Below, piece after piece: positions 1 to 8,939 of a stretch of 53,043 nt of DNA. Source of the DNA: an uncultured Lachnospiraceae bacterium. GTDB taxonomy: Bacteria; Bacillota; Clostridia; Lachnospirales; Lachnospiraceae. A program made the translations under genes and the position numbers. Within the stretch, counting starts at the first letter, position 1. Each line of letters starts with the position of its first letter. The stretch spans positions 88,520 through 141,562 of the forward strand of contig CAMEDC010000004.1 of assembly GCA_945913255.1 (NCBI GenBank). The letters run 5' to 3'. The notes beneath the pieces were generated by a model. The model made no database searches. It was not told where the DNA came from and worked only from the letters and a program-made list of their open reading frames with translations.

Positions 1-857
1 GCATTTCCCGTCAAAGCCACCAGGTTTCCGGCTTCATCATGTACAAACAAAAATGACCCCACCGGGAAAGTATTTCCCAGGGTTTGAAGCATCAGTCCCG
101 CAAGATTTACAGCCAGATTTTTGACAAAGATAAACAAAAGAAGCGGTAAAAACAGCTGCAGGATTCTCTGGGTGGGCGTAAGCTTCTGCTTTTCTTCCGT
201 CCCACGAAGCAGGAACTTCTGAAGTTCCTCCACGGAACGCACAATATAATCCGCTTTCGCCTCTTTCAGTTCCTCCATGCTGCCGTAGCCGTAGGCAACG
301 CCGACGCTTTCCACTCCGGCCTTTCTGGCACCTTCTACATCAAAGCTGCGGTCACCGATCATGTACACCTGGCTTCTGTCCACAGGCTTGTCGCCAAACA
401 GCTGTCTCAGTGCCTCTTCCACAACTTCGTCCTTGTTAACGCGGGTACCGTCCAATTCACTTCCCACAACCACCCGGAAATACCGGGCAATATTGAAGTG
501 CTCCAGAATTCTTTCCACAAAAACACGGGGCTTGCTGGAAGCCACTGCAAGGTGCATTCCCTTGGAATTCAGCGCAATCAGCATAGGGACAATTCCGTCA
601 TACAGCTTATTTTCAAAAATACCCGTATCTTTGAAACGCTCCCTGTATTTCTCCACGGCGGCTTCTGCCTGCTCTTCGGAGAAATTGTAAAATTTCATAA
701 AGCTGTCCTTCAGGGGCGGACCGATAAAGGGCTCCAGCTTGTCCAAATCCGGCTCCTCAATGCCGAAAGATGCCAAAGCATACTGTACACAGGTACAGAT
801 ACCCTCTTTGGGGTCAGTCAGGGTGCCATCCAAATCAAACAGTAGATATTGCTTCAT
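1..857 (-). CDS. HAD-family phosphatase with C-terminal membrane segment (3' end outside window)
   Basis: The first ~215 residues form a phosphoglycolate-phosphatase-like HAD hydrolase: motif I FDLDGT lies near the N-terminus with the nucleophilic Asp, motif II is the VASSK stretch, and motif IV is MIGDRSFD. These enzymes dephosphorylate small phosphate esters in the cytoplasm. The reading frame does not stop where HAD proteins usually end (about 215-225 residues). It continues through a strongly hydrophobic stretch (LFLPLLLFIFV, around residues 245-255) and a further ~30 residues to the window edge, 285 codons in all. I do not recognise the tail. The ATG at 857 directly abuts the greA stop, so the two are probably co-transcribed. 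HAD assignment is firm; substrate and tail function are unknown. Confidence 0.85.
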   Translation of the reverse strand, partial: MKQYLLFDLDGTLTDPKEGICTCVQYALASFGIEEPDLDKLEPFIGPPLKDSFMKFYNFSEEQAEAAVEKYRERFKDTGIFENKLYDGIVPMLIALNSKGMHLAVASSKPRVFVERILEHFNIARYFRVVVGSELDGTRVNKDEVVEEALRQLFGDKPVDRSQVYMIGDRSFDVEGARKAGVESVGVAYGYGSMEELKEAKADYIVRSVEELQKFLLRGTEEKQKLTPTQRILQLFLPLLLFIFVKNLAVNLAGLMLQTLGNTFPVGSFLFVHDEAGNLVALTGN

Positions 858-858
858 T

Positions 859-1362
859 CTAAAAACTCCTTATCTTGTCGCTGCCATCGTCGACTGTATT
901 CTCGATTTTGATGATTTTCACATCATAGCCCACGGTATCATTCACCTGTACATGAGCCATGTCTCCCTCTCTCTTCCCAAGCAATGCCTTTCCCAGCGGG
1001 CTTTCATTGCTGATTAAGTTCTCAAGCGAATTTCCACGCACCGTCGTCACAATCTTATAGGTTTCCACTGAAGCATCATCCGTAAATTCAACCGTCACTG
1101 TATTGTTAATCCCCACCTCGTCCTCCGCGGAGTCCTCGGAAATTACCTTCGCTGTTTTTATCATTCTCTCCAGATACCGAATACGACTCTCGTTCTGATT
1201 CTTATATTTTTTCGCAGCATGGTACTCAAAGTTCTCGCTCAAATCGCCGTGTGCCCTGGTTTCCTTCACATCCTCCAATGCCTTCGGACGCACTACCAGC
1301 TTTCGGTACTCTATCTCTTCTTCCATTTTTTTGATATCGCTGGGTGTCAATTCATCATACAT
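859..1362 (-). CDS. greA: Transcription elongation factor GreA
   Basis: GreA binds the secondary channel of RNA polymerase and stimulates cleavage of backtracked transcripts. The protein has the expected two parts: an N-terminal coiled coil (about residues 1-75, with the family signature HGDLSENFEYHAAK; the acidic tip residues act at the polymerase active site) and a C-terminal FKBP-like domain containing the usual SPLGKALLGKREGD motif. An ATG seven codons upstream would also keep the frame, but the ATG at 1362 has a GGGAGAAGG ribosome binding site at good distance, giving 167 residues, close to the family norm of about 160. It lies between the MraY-like gene and the HAD gene on the same strand. 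Confidence 0.93.
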   Translation of the reverse strand: MYDELTPSDIKKMEEEIEYRKLVVRPKALEDVKETRAHGDLSENFEYHAAKKYKNQNESRIRYLERMIKTAKVISEDSAEDEVGINNTVTVEFTDDASVETYKIVTTVRGNSLENLISNESPLGKALLGKREGDMAHVQVNDTVGYDVKIIKIENTVDDGSDKIRSF

Positions 1363-1493
1363 TTTTCCTTCTCCCTCATTCACTCACAACTGTTTGTTTC
1401 AGCACACTTAAGCGCTGCATTTCGCGCAGTCTATCTGCTTTACAGACTTACTCAGCCGAAAAACAAACCTGCCTTTTGCAGTCGGATTTCCAC

Positions 1494-2477
1494 TTATATC
1501 CGGATTCCGTACACCACTGCCACAGCCAGAATAATCTGAATGATGGCAAAGCGGAACACCGTCTGAGTATTCGACCAGCCCCACACCTTTCGCACATGGT
1601 CGTGAAGCGGCGTTCTGGTGTTCTTCAGAATTCTGATCTTCAGAAAACGCAGCAGCGCGACCTTAATCAAGCCAAGGCCTCCGTCCAGAATCAACACCAG
1701 CGCAATGGGTATATACAGCAGCGGACAACCCGTCTTCAAAATGGCAATGCTGATAAAGAGTCCCATGGAGCGGGAGCCTGCATCTCCCATCATCAGCTTG
1801 CTGGGCGTCGCATTGTACCAGAGATACCCCAGGATGCAGACCGCGAACAAGAGAATCAGGAATGAAAAGTCCTCGCCTCGCTTCAGTATCTCGTCTACCA
1901 GATAAATTGTCATAATGGAAACAATTGTCAGCGTACCGGACAATCCGTCCACGCCGTCTGCACAATTCGTGACATTGACAGAAGTCCACACCAGAATCAC
2001 AATCAGGATTGCAAAAACAACAGGAGGAATGGTCAGCTGAAGCCGCCCGCCGTCCACTGTATGAAACAGTGCCAGTTCTATGGTATTGGAATTGTATTTC
2101 AGGTAAGTCATCGCCACCATGGCAGCAACACATAAATCCAGAAATCCCTTCTTATATTCCCCCCAGGGCATCTTGGACGCATCATCCAGAAAGCCTGTCA
2201 TCATGCAGATTACTGTCAGGATTAAATAAATCAGGATTTCCGCGTCTATGGGCGCAAACAAAACTGCCGATGCCACAAAAGCCAGTACAAAAATAATTCC
2301 TGCTCCTCTCGGTTTTCCGGCGGAAAGTTTTCCGTCATGGGCAAATTCCCGTCCCGCATCCTTTGGCAGAAATTCCTGCAGCTTCGCAGTAGCAATCACA
2401 GTTGCCGCAAAGGCAAAAATAATACCTGCAAGAGCCAGCAGGGAATCATAAGTATCCGATATGAAAAGATGTAGCAT
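1494..2477 (-). CDS. MraY/WecA-family phospho-sugar transferase (phospho-MurNAc-pentapeptide transferase-like)
   Basis: A polytopic membrane protein of about 327 residues that should transfer a UDP-sugar phosphate to undecaprenyl phosphate at the inner face of the membrane. The catalytic signatures are readable: an early DD pair (FLDDASK), the NVTNCADGVDGLSG loop with its Asp residues, MGDAGSRSMG, and a late His motif (TPLHDHVRK), a variant of the PLHHHFE motif of classical MraY. The ATG at 2477 follows an AGGAGAG site and gives a length typical for MraY; longer in-frame extensions upstream lack a ribosome binding site and run into the preceding gene. No other murein genes are adjacent, so it may be a second MraY-like enzyme rather than the cell-division-cluster copy. 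Confidence 0.85.
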   Translation of the reverse strand: MLHLFISDTYDSLLALAGIIFAFAATVIATAKLQEFLPKDAGREFAHDGKLSAGKPRGAGIIFVLAFVASAVLFAPIDAEILIYLILTVICMMTGFLDDASKMPWGEYKKGFLDLCVAAMVAMTYLKYNSNTIELALFHTVDGGRLQLTIPPVVFAILIVILVWTSVNVTNCADGVDGLSGTLTIVSIMTIYLVDEILKRGEDFSFLILLFAVCILGYLWYNATPSKLMMGDAGSRSMGLFISIAILKTGCPLLYIPIALVLILDGGLGLIKVALLRFLKIRILKNTRTPLHDHVRKVWGWSNTQTVFRFAIIQIILAVAVVYGIRI

Positions 2478-2580
2478 ACTCTCTCTCCTGTTTTGATAAA
2501 GATAGTACAAGCATACCACAAAAGCAGTGCAGATGCAAACACAGAAAACAGTCTGTGCAACATAAAAGCAACGAAAAACA

Positions 2581-2604
2581 GCCTGCACAGCTTTCTGTGC
2601 AGGC
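2581..2604 (-). terminator. Rho-independent terminator after the SGNH gene
   Basis: A perfect 10-bp stem GCCTGCACAG/CTGTGCAGGC closes a 4-base loop. On the minus strand it is followed by TGTTTTT. It lies just 3' of the SGNH hydrolase stop (2627), separating that gene from the MraY-like gene, which would then need its own promoter in 2478-2580. Confidence 0.85.
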
Positions 2605-2626
2605 CGAATTTTTCGTGTCGTCTTTT

Positions 2627-3652
2627 TTATCCATTCACTGTTTGTTCCAAAATTTCTTTCAAAACCGGATAGATTCTCTCTGCCATTCGCATGAAACCCA
2701 ATGCATTCGGGTGTGTCCCATCCACGGTACATTCCTCTCTGCCTTCCTTGCCAAATAGGATCCCGCCGTCCAGAAACCATACTTTTGTGTCACCCTTTGC
2801 TCTTGCATTCTCGTAGGTAGCTCGAATCACTTCTCTTCGTTTTCTGCTGTCTTCCGGATTCTTATCCACATCCGGCCTGGAAATCAACAAAATCGGCAAT
2901 TTCGGATGTGCCTCTCTGATGATGCGAAAAAATGTTTCATGCGTCTCTTTCAAATGCTCCGGAGAAGGAGAGTTATGATCATAATCCATAACAAACATAC
3001 TCATATCATCAAACGAAGCCAGATATTTTGCAAATCCCGACTCTCCCTTGGCTTTCCCCGAAAAGCCCATGTTCCTGTAATCGGCATCCAGCCATCGACA
3101 CACGATGCTTGTATATGCAGTTCCCGGACGAGGTGCACAGCCGCCCTCTGTGATAGAGGAGCCGTAGAAGACAATGGGCTTTTGCACCGTGTATTCCACT
3201 GGAGGAAGAACTTCCGCACCCTCTTCTGCTCCGACTTCCATTGCCAATAAATAATCATTTCTCGGTAAATTGATTGTGACAAGCTCCATATTCCCTGTCA
3301 GTTGAAAGGTTTTCTCCACTGTAATCCGATTGTCTGTATGTACATTAGGCGAAATATACCCCAAATAGACAGATTCTTTTCCCCGGCCGAGATAAATATC
3401 GGCTCCTGCCGAGCCGGAAAGCGGTATATTGATATCCTCCTTCGTTTCCTTCCATGTCATCCGAACAAAGAGTGTTTTTGAATCAGTTTGAAAACGCACT
3501 CTTCCCCCCGTCGTTCTCTTTCCGAGATAATCATATTGAGGAAACTCTTCCATAATCTCAGCGGGCAGTTTCCAGAACTGCTCTTTTTCCTGATTCGCCA
3601 CTGCCAATCCATATATTTTCAGTGGTTCTTCCGTTATGTTATAAAATTTCAT
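2627..3652 (-). CDS. SGNH/GDSL hydrolase, probable carbohydrate esterase
   Basis: A 341-residue cytoplasmic protein (no signal peptide). The N-terminal ~165 residues form a beta-rich accessory domain of the SGNH_hydro_N type. The catalytic SGNH domain starts at VFYGSSITEGG, which holds the nucleophilic Ser; the family's downstream Gly/Asn blocks are less clear, and the Asp/His pair is VDGTHPNALG near the C-terminus. Such enzymes remove acetyl or other acyl groups from oligosaccharides. The ATG at 3652 has a GGAGG site 5 bases upstream. It sits at the end of a carbohydrate uptake/metabolism locus, which fits deacylation of imported sugars. The exact ester is not predictable. Confidence 0.82.
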   Translation of the reverse strand: MKFYNITEEPLKIYGLAVANQEKEQFWKLPAEIMEEFPQYDYLGKRTTGGRVRFQTDSKTLFVRMTWKETKEDINIPLSGSAGADIYLGRGKESVYLGYISPNVHTDNRITVEKTFQLTGNMELVTINLPRNDYLLAMEVGAEEGAEVLPPVEYTVQKPIVFYGSSITEGGCAPRPGTAYTSIVCRWLDADYRNMGFSGKAKGESGFAKYLASFDDMSMFVMDYDHNSPSPEHLKETHETFFRIIREAHPKLPILLISRPDVDKNPEDSRKRREVIRATYENARAKGDTKVWFLDGGILFGKEGREECTVDGTHPNALGFMRMAERIYPVLKEILEQTVNG

Positions 3653-3677
3653 TCCAACCTCCAGCCTCCTTTGTCCT

Positions 3678-4713
3678 TTAGTACATTCCTGCGTGTAACC
3701 TGTCTTTATAATTGCCAGGCGTCATATTCTCATACTTTTTGAAAACCCGTATAAATGAATTACTGCTGATAAAACCAACTTTATGGCCGATTTCATCAAT
3801 ACTGATATCTTCATCGGCAAGAAGCTTCTTGGCTTTTTCAACACGTACCAGATTTAAATCATAACTCTCTAATCGGATTAACATTCGTTCGGAAAAAGAA
3901 AAGGAAAGCCACAGCGGATGCAATCGTGGCAGCCGTAAAACAAATTCCCAGGACAATCAATGTACTTCCGCCATACAACCCGACTCCTTTTTGCGAAATA
4001 TATGCCGTATAAACCCATCCTGTCAGCGCAGATTTATGCGAAACATTTCTTGCCGATTGCTTATACTCAAAATCTCCCGCCTCAACAATCTGCTGTTCCG
4101 ATTCATTTTGAATTGTCACTACAGCAAATCTGTCCTGTCGGAATCGCTCTGTTAAGTCCTGAAAATACGATTCCTTAAATTTTACTGCAATCGTGATATC
4201 TTCATTATCAGAACCAACCCAGGAATGCAGAACGTACAACGTTTGTGACGAAGAACTGTTTTCCCACAGTACATCCTTTTTATAATATTTTTGCGTCAGT
4301 GCCTCTTCCCACTCCTCACATGACATAGTCACATCCCCATATATCTCATAGAACAATTCAAGATCTGCCACGGTATTGGATGAAATAATTTTTCGGGTAT
4401 CTCCAAAATAAATCAAAATATCATCGATAAATGCATGCTGTATTCTGTAAGACATCAGCTGACGCCTGACCAGTTCATTTTGATAGGGAAGACTTCGTTC
4501 CGTATTCGATATAAGATTGCATCTTCTTTTAATATCCTCATTCAATGCCATAATATCCAGCATGGAGTAAACCGAGTTTAAATCATTATCACAGGAAGAG
4601 GCCAGCACACTGAGAGAATTCTGATAGGCTTCTTCAGTCTGAATCCGCATAGTACTGCTAACCGATTCCGTAGCCCAAAACCAGCAGAATAGCTGCACAA
4701 CAACCGTTTTGTG
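3678..4713 (-). pseudogene. Remnant of a membrane-bound AraC-type sensor regulator, deleted at both the N-terminus and the middle
   Basis: Two pieces of one gene are visible. Upstream, about 280 codons (to 3859) give an extracellular sensor region followed by a transmembrane helix (LIVLGICFTAATIASAVAFLFFF) and the start of the cytoplasmic part, then a stop. A second frame begins just before the stop and gives the second half of an AraC HTH domain (RVEKAKKLLADEDISIDEIGHKVGF to the C-terminus, ending at 3678). The whole cytoplasmic linker and the first HTH are missing at a junction near 3862-3866, where the frame also shifts. The N-terminal membrane anchor is absent too: a TGA at 4714-4716 precedes the open part. 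The complete gene would be a YesN/two-TM AraC regulator of the adjacent sugar genes. It cannot make a working activator. Confidence 0.85.
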
Positions 4714-4747
4714 TCAGCCTTTAGCAACTATTCTTTATTGCATATAA

Positions 4748-6034
4748 TTAAAATTTCACCAAATCCTTAATATTAACAGGTTCACCCGATGCAATGGATT
4801 TATTTGCCGCAACTCCTGTCAGAATGGACATTGCACCGTCAATATGGGAAGCCGCACGCTGAAATCTGTCCGGTTCCGGCGTTCCGAAAATATCATTCAG
4901 CAGAACGGTGTCTCCTCCGCCATGGCTTCCGACTCCCTCTTCCGTATCCACTCGGTACGGCTCGCCGAACATCGGGAATACCATGATGGATTTTCCCTCC
5001 TGTGCTCCCTCGTCCGCCTTATCTCCGCCGCCGTTGATATAAGCCTTCTCGCAAACTTTGTACTCAATTCTTCCCTTGGAGCCGTTGAAAGATACAATAA
5101 ATCCCTCCCAGGGCATATAGGAATTCAGTGAATAGCTCAGCTGTGCACCACTCGCATACTTTACCAGAACGCTCATGGTATCTTCGATCGTTATGTCATC
5201 TCCGAAAACACTCCGATCTCTGATGTAGCCGCTGTCTGCCTCTGCATCCAGATATAATGCCTTCAGAACCGGATTGGCTTCAAGATCAATGGCAAACGGG
5301 TCATTTTTTGCTGCCTCACTTCCATGACATCTGTAATAAAATTCCTTCACCCCGCGGCGTTCTGCATTTTCCTTTCCATAGAAATTTCTTGCACCGAAGG
5401 CAAACACCTTTTCCGGCTGTGTCCCCAGCCAGAAATTCACAAGGTCAAAATGATGGGTAGACTTATGCACCAGAAGACCTCCGCTGTTCGTCTTGCTTCT
5501 GTGCCATCTTCTGTAATAATCGGCACCATGCTTTGTATTCAACAGCCATTCAAAATGAACGGAGAACACTTCGCCAATGGTATCATCCATGATAAGCTCC
5601 CGAATTTTTGTATTGGTCGGCGCATATCGGTAGTTGAAGGTAACACGCAAATGTTTTCCGGTCTCCTTCTGCACATCAATAATCTGCTGTGCTTTCTCCT
5701 CGTCAATTGTCATGGGTTTTTCCGTAATGACATCGCAACCCTTTCTCATGGCACGGATAATGTATTCATGATGCGTTCTGTCCACGGATGTCACAATCAC
5801 AACATCCGGCTTTGTCTCATCAATCATTTTGTCAAAATCCGTATAGTTGTAGGTCGGTACCGGTTCATGTCCGAACTGCTCGCTGATTACTTGATTGGCG
5901 TAATTCATTCTCGTCTGGCTCAAATCGCAGAACCCCACAATATCGCAAGTATCCTTAAAGGTTGTGCATATCGCCTCATAATACATTCTGGCTCTGCTTC
6001 CCGTTCCCACCTGTGCATAACGTTTTTTTCCCAT
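4748..6034 (-). CDS. Gfo/Idh/MocA-family NAD(P)-dependent oxidoreductase
   Basis: A 428-residue dehydrogenase. The N-terminal Rossmann fold begins with a GTGSRAR nucleotide-binding loop (residues ~8-14), followed by the typical VDRTHHEYIIRAMRKG and EKPMT motifs; the EKP lysine is the usual catalytic residue. The C-terminal domain carries the GGLLVHKSTHHFDLVNFW helix with His residues expected at the substrate site. The family oxidises or reduces sugars, inositols and related alcohols. The ATG at 6034 has AGGAGG five bases upstream; in-frame codons further upstream lack this. It lies downstream of the sugar ABC genes but behind a terminator, so it may be separately expressed. The substrate cannot be read from the sequence. 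Confidence 0.88.
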   Translation of the reverse strand: MGKKRYAQVGTGSRARMYYEAICTTFKDTCDIVGFCDLSQTRMNYANQVISEQFGHEPVPTYNYTDFDKMIDETKPDVVIVTSVDRTHHEYIIRAMRKGCDVITEKPMTIDEEKAQQIIDVQKETGKHLRVTFNYRYAPTNTKIRELIMDDTIGEVFSVHFEWLLNTKHGADYYRRWHRSKTNSGGLLVHKSTHHFDLVNFWLGTQPEKVFAFGARNFYGKENAERRGVKEFYYRCHGSEAAKNDPFAIDLEANPVLKALYLDAEADSGYIRDRSVFGDDITIEDTMSVLVKYASGAQLSYSLNSYMPWEGFIVSFNGSKGRIEYKVCEKAYINGGGDKADEGAQEGKSIMVFPMFGEPYRVDTEEGVGSHGGGDTVLLNDIFGTPEPDRFQRAASHIDGAMSILTGVAANKSIASGEPVNIKDLVKF

Positions 6035-6233
6035 AATTCCTCCTATCCGACTGCATATTATCAGCAAACATTTTAATTATCAGGAGAATTTTTCCTCTCC
6101 GGCTAAAACTGTAACACATCCTGATTTTCCCTTCTATAACAAACTTTGTTCATTAAATAAAAAAACACGGAAAATTTTGTTTTCTCCGGGAATTTCTCGC
6201 CTTGTTTTCGATAGGTACACACACATGTAAAAA

Positions 6234-6255
6234 GGAGAGTGCCGAAGCACCCTCC
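6234..6255 (-). terminator. Terminator with UUCG loop after the solute-binding protein gene
   Basis: On the minus strand a 9-bp stem GGAGGGTGC/GCACTCTCC (one G-U pair) closes on a TTCG tetraloop and runs straight into TTTTT. It lies 26 bases 3' of the lipoprotein stop and would end the permease-permease-lipoprotein transcript. Confidence 0.9.
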
Positions 6256-6280
6256 TCTCTGAAATCATTGATTTATTTAC

Positions 6281-7993
6281 TTAAGGCAGCATATCAGTTC
6301 CGGGGAAGTACTGATCCCACTTCGCAGTACGCTCATCGATAATTGCCTGACCGCCTGCGCTCAGATAATCGGCAATCAACTCATCCCAAACCTTATCGAA
6401 ATCAGCTTCCTTTGCAATAACCGCATTGTCATATACCTGGTCACGCTTTGCGCTTAAGGTATCACCGACACCTGTCTCTGCATCGATGGAACCAACGTTA
6501 ACATTCTTTGCAGGAACAATGTCAGTCTGTGCAATCTTATTTGCCTGCTGAACCAGTTCAGGATCAATTTCAGCATAGCTGTAAGCCTTGGAAAGGTCTG
6601 TCAGTTCCTTGGTTGACAGGTTCAGTCCGTTACAGGTTATGGTATAGTCGATGTTCATACCGGAATTCTGGATTGCATCACCGGTTGCTGCAACAGTCTG
6701 GATTGCACCGCTCTCCAGCTTGTTATGAGTTACGCCCTCATCACCAATCTGCAGATATTCAATATGTTCAGGCTGGCTGATCCAGTCAAGGTACAGAAGA
6801 CATGCCAGCGGCTCATCATTGGTGGTAGGGAAGAAAATCTTACGGTCACCTGCTGTGCTGGATACGTACTTTGTATGAGTTCCCTTGGAATCCTCAAAAG
6901 GATCAATTGCTACAAATTTAGCATCTGCGCCAACATTTCTCTGCAGGTTTGCATTGATACTGTCGGTACCGTTACGGAAAGGATAATCCCAGTTATGTGT
7001 GAATGCGCCTACATAACCTGCCTTCATATTGTCATCCTCGGTGGTATCGCCGCTGCCGTACAGAGCGAAGTTATCCCACATAAGGCCCGCATTGTACCAC
7101 TTGTTCAGCAGTCTGACAGCTTCCTTGGTGCCGTTCTGGGTCAGCTTTCTGTCATCGAAGCCGTTTACATAGTACTCTTTGTCGGTAATATCAGGATCGA
7201 TAAAGGACTCAATCAGGGTTGCTGCTCTCCAGCCCACATCGTAGCTTACGGAGTAGGGAACCATCTTGTCGGCATCTGCGCCAAGCAGAAGATCCGCATT
7301 GTCCTTGAAAGCAACCAGCATTGCTTCAAACTCAGCCTTTGTGGTAGGTGCCTTCATGTTCAGCTTATCCAGCCAGTCCTGACGAACGAAGGTATTGATA
7401 CGATTCGTAGTAGCAAGTTTTCCCTCAATTGCCCACAAAGTTCCGTCAACAGGATCCTTGTCCCAGTACATATTGGTCTCGCCCAGCCAGCTCCACAGGT
7501 TAGGAAGATCATTCTTGTAATCCTCCACATAACTGCTTAAATCAAGCACACCGCCCATATCGGCATAGGTTTTAATGGTTGGATAGCTGTATGTAACGCA
7601 GATATCGGGAGCAGTTCCTGCTGCAAGCAGGTTGTTAATCTCCTCTACCTCTGTCCAACGGGGCACCTTTACAAATTCCACTTCAACGTTGTGTTCCTCC
7701 AGCATACCCTTCTTGATATACTCGGTATACATGTTGTTTGTGGGGTCTGAACCGCCATCGTTTCCACGATCATAAACTTCAACTGTAATGTGTCTTGTCT
7801 CTGCAAACTTTCCGTCAGTCAGTTCGCTTGTGCTCGCCTGTCCCTCATCAGAAGAAGCTGCCTGCGAGGAGCTCTCTTTTGAAGTGGTACCTGCATTTGC
7901 AGCAGATGACGGCGCATCATTGCTGTTTCCGCATGCTGCCATGGACAAAACCATGGTACCTGCAAGTAAGATGGATAATAATTTCTTTTTCAT
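6281..7993 (-). CDS. Sugar ABC transporter substrate-binding lipoprotein (LplA/YtcQ type)
   Basis: A 570-residue secreted lipoprotein. The N-terminus is a classical lipoprotein signal (MKKK, hydrophobic core, lipobox LSMAAC with Cys21), followed by a Ser/Ala/Glu-rich linker and a large extracellular solute-binding domain of family 1. The length (well over 500) is typical of the LplA/YtcQ group that serves oligosaccharides, often uronate-containing or complex glycans. It is the last gene of a three-gene unit with two permeases and is followed by a clear terminator. No ATPase gene is nearby; systems of this group commonly use a shared MsmX-like ATPase encoded elsewhere. Ligand unknown. Confidence 0.92.
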   Translation of the reverse strand: MKKKLLSILLAGTMVLSMAACGNSNDAPSSAANAGTTSKESSSQAASSDEGQASTSELTDGKFAETRHITVEVYDRGNDGGSDPTNNMYTEYIKKGMLEEHNVEVEFVKVPRWTEVEEINNLLAAGTAPDICVTYSYPTIKTYADMGGVLDLSSYVEDYKNDLPNLWSWLGETNMYWDKDPVDGTLWAIEGKLATTNRINTFVRQDWLDKLNMKAPTTKAEFEAMLVAFKDNADLLLGADADKMVPYSVSYDVGWRAATLIESFIDPDITDKEYYVNGFDDRKLTQNGTKEAVRLLNKWYNAGLMWDNFALYGSGDTTEDDNMKAGYVGAFTHNWDYPFRNGTDSINANLQRNVGADAKFVAIDPFEDSKGTHTKYVSSTAGDRKIFFPTTNDEPLACLLYLDWISQPEHIEYLQIGDEGVTHNKLESGAIQTVAATGDAIQNSGMNIDYTITCNGLNLSTKELTDLSKAYSYAEIDPELVQQANKIAQTDIVPAKNVNVGSIDAETGVGDTLSAKRDQVYDNAVIAKEADFDKVWDELIADYLSAGGQAIIDERTAKWDQYFPGTDMLP

Positions 7994-8066
7994 CTTTCAT
8001 TTACCTCCCATAATACATTATATATTGTATAGTTTGAATGAACGAATCAGCTTACAGCCAATCCGA

Positions 8067-8939
8067 TTATTCCTTTACCGCACCCAGGGTTACTCCGTGA
8101 ATAAAGTACTTCTGTAACCAGGGGTAGATGCACAGGATCGGCACCGTGGAAAACATAACAATCGCCGCTTTCAGGGATGCGGAAAGTCCCGGTGTGGAAA
8201 AGCCTTCCTGTGTTGCAATCTCAACAGAATTAATATTATTCAGAATATTGTATAAAAGCAGCTGTAACGGATAGAACTCCGTCTTCTTTACATACAGCAG
8301 TGCATCCGAATAGCCGTTCCATCTTCCTACCGCATAGAACAGTGCCAGCGTTGCCATAACAGGCTTGGAAAGCGGCACATAAATTTTCACCAGAATCTGA
8401 AAAAATGTTGCGCCGTCTATTTCCGCCGACTCCCTCAAACTGTCCGGTATGCCATAGAAGAAGCTTCTCATGATAATCATGTTGTAAACGCTCAGACAGC
8501 TTGGAATGATAAGTACCAGCGGATTATCCAAAAGTCCCAGATTTTTCATCAGCAGGTAGTTTGGGATGGTTCCTGCATTGAAAAACATGGTAATCGTAAT
8601 GTACACATTGACAATTCCTCTTCCTTTCAACTTATCGAAAATCAGAGGATACGCACAAAGGATTGTCATTGTAAGAGAAACCAATGTGCACACTATTGTC
8701 AGAAATACTGTCCAAAAAAATGCTCTGATGTACTTTGGGTCCTTTAAGACAGTTGCATACGCATCTACATTAAGGCCCTTCGGCCAGAGATAAATTTCGT
8801 TTCTCACCAGGTATTCCGTCGAGCTTAAGGACTTTGCCAGCAGGTTCAGCATAGGAACCAGGCAAATCACGCCAACCAGAACACAGATCAGAACAAAAAT
8901 CCAGTCGCCGATTTTAGCGGATGTTGACTTTACTTTCAT
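8067..8939 (-). CDS. Sugar ABC transporter permease (LplC/YtcP type)
   Basis: A 290-residue inner-membrane permease with six hydrophobic segments and the EAA loop (SLRESAEIDGATFFQILVKIYVPLSKP) that contacts the ATPase. It belongs to the MalG-like CUT1 group. The ATG at 8939 overlaps the stop of the preceding permease as TAATG, indicating translational coupling, and has a GAGGGGG site; a TTG two codons upstream is less likely. The second membrane partner of the uptake system. Confidence 0.92.
   Translation of the reverse strand: MKVKSTSAKIGDWIFVLICVLVGVICLVPMLNLLAKSLSSTEYLVRNEIYLWPKGLNVDAYATVLKDPKYIRAFFWTVFLTIVCTLVSLTMTILCAYPLIFDKLKGRGIVNVYITITMFFNAGTIPNYLLMKNLGLLDNPLVLIIPSCLSVYNMIIMRSFFYGIPDSLRESAEIDGATFFQILVKIYVPLSKPVMATLALFYAVGRWNGYSDALLYVKKTEFYPLQLLLYNILNNINSVEIATQEGFSTPGLSASLKAAIVMFSTVPILCIYPWLQKYFIHGVTLGAVKE

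Noticed and set aside
2478..2780. N-terminal extension of the MraY-like protein
   Set aside because: The extension overlaps the preceding gene and its terminator, is not MraY-like, and lacks a ribosome binding site; the ATG at 2477 has a good one.
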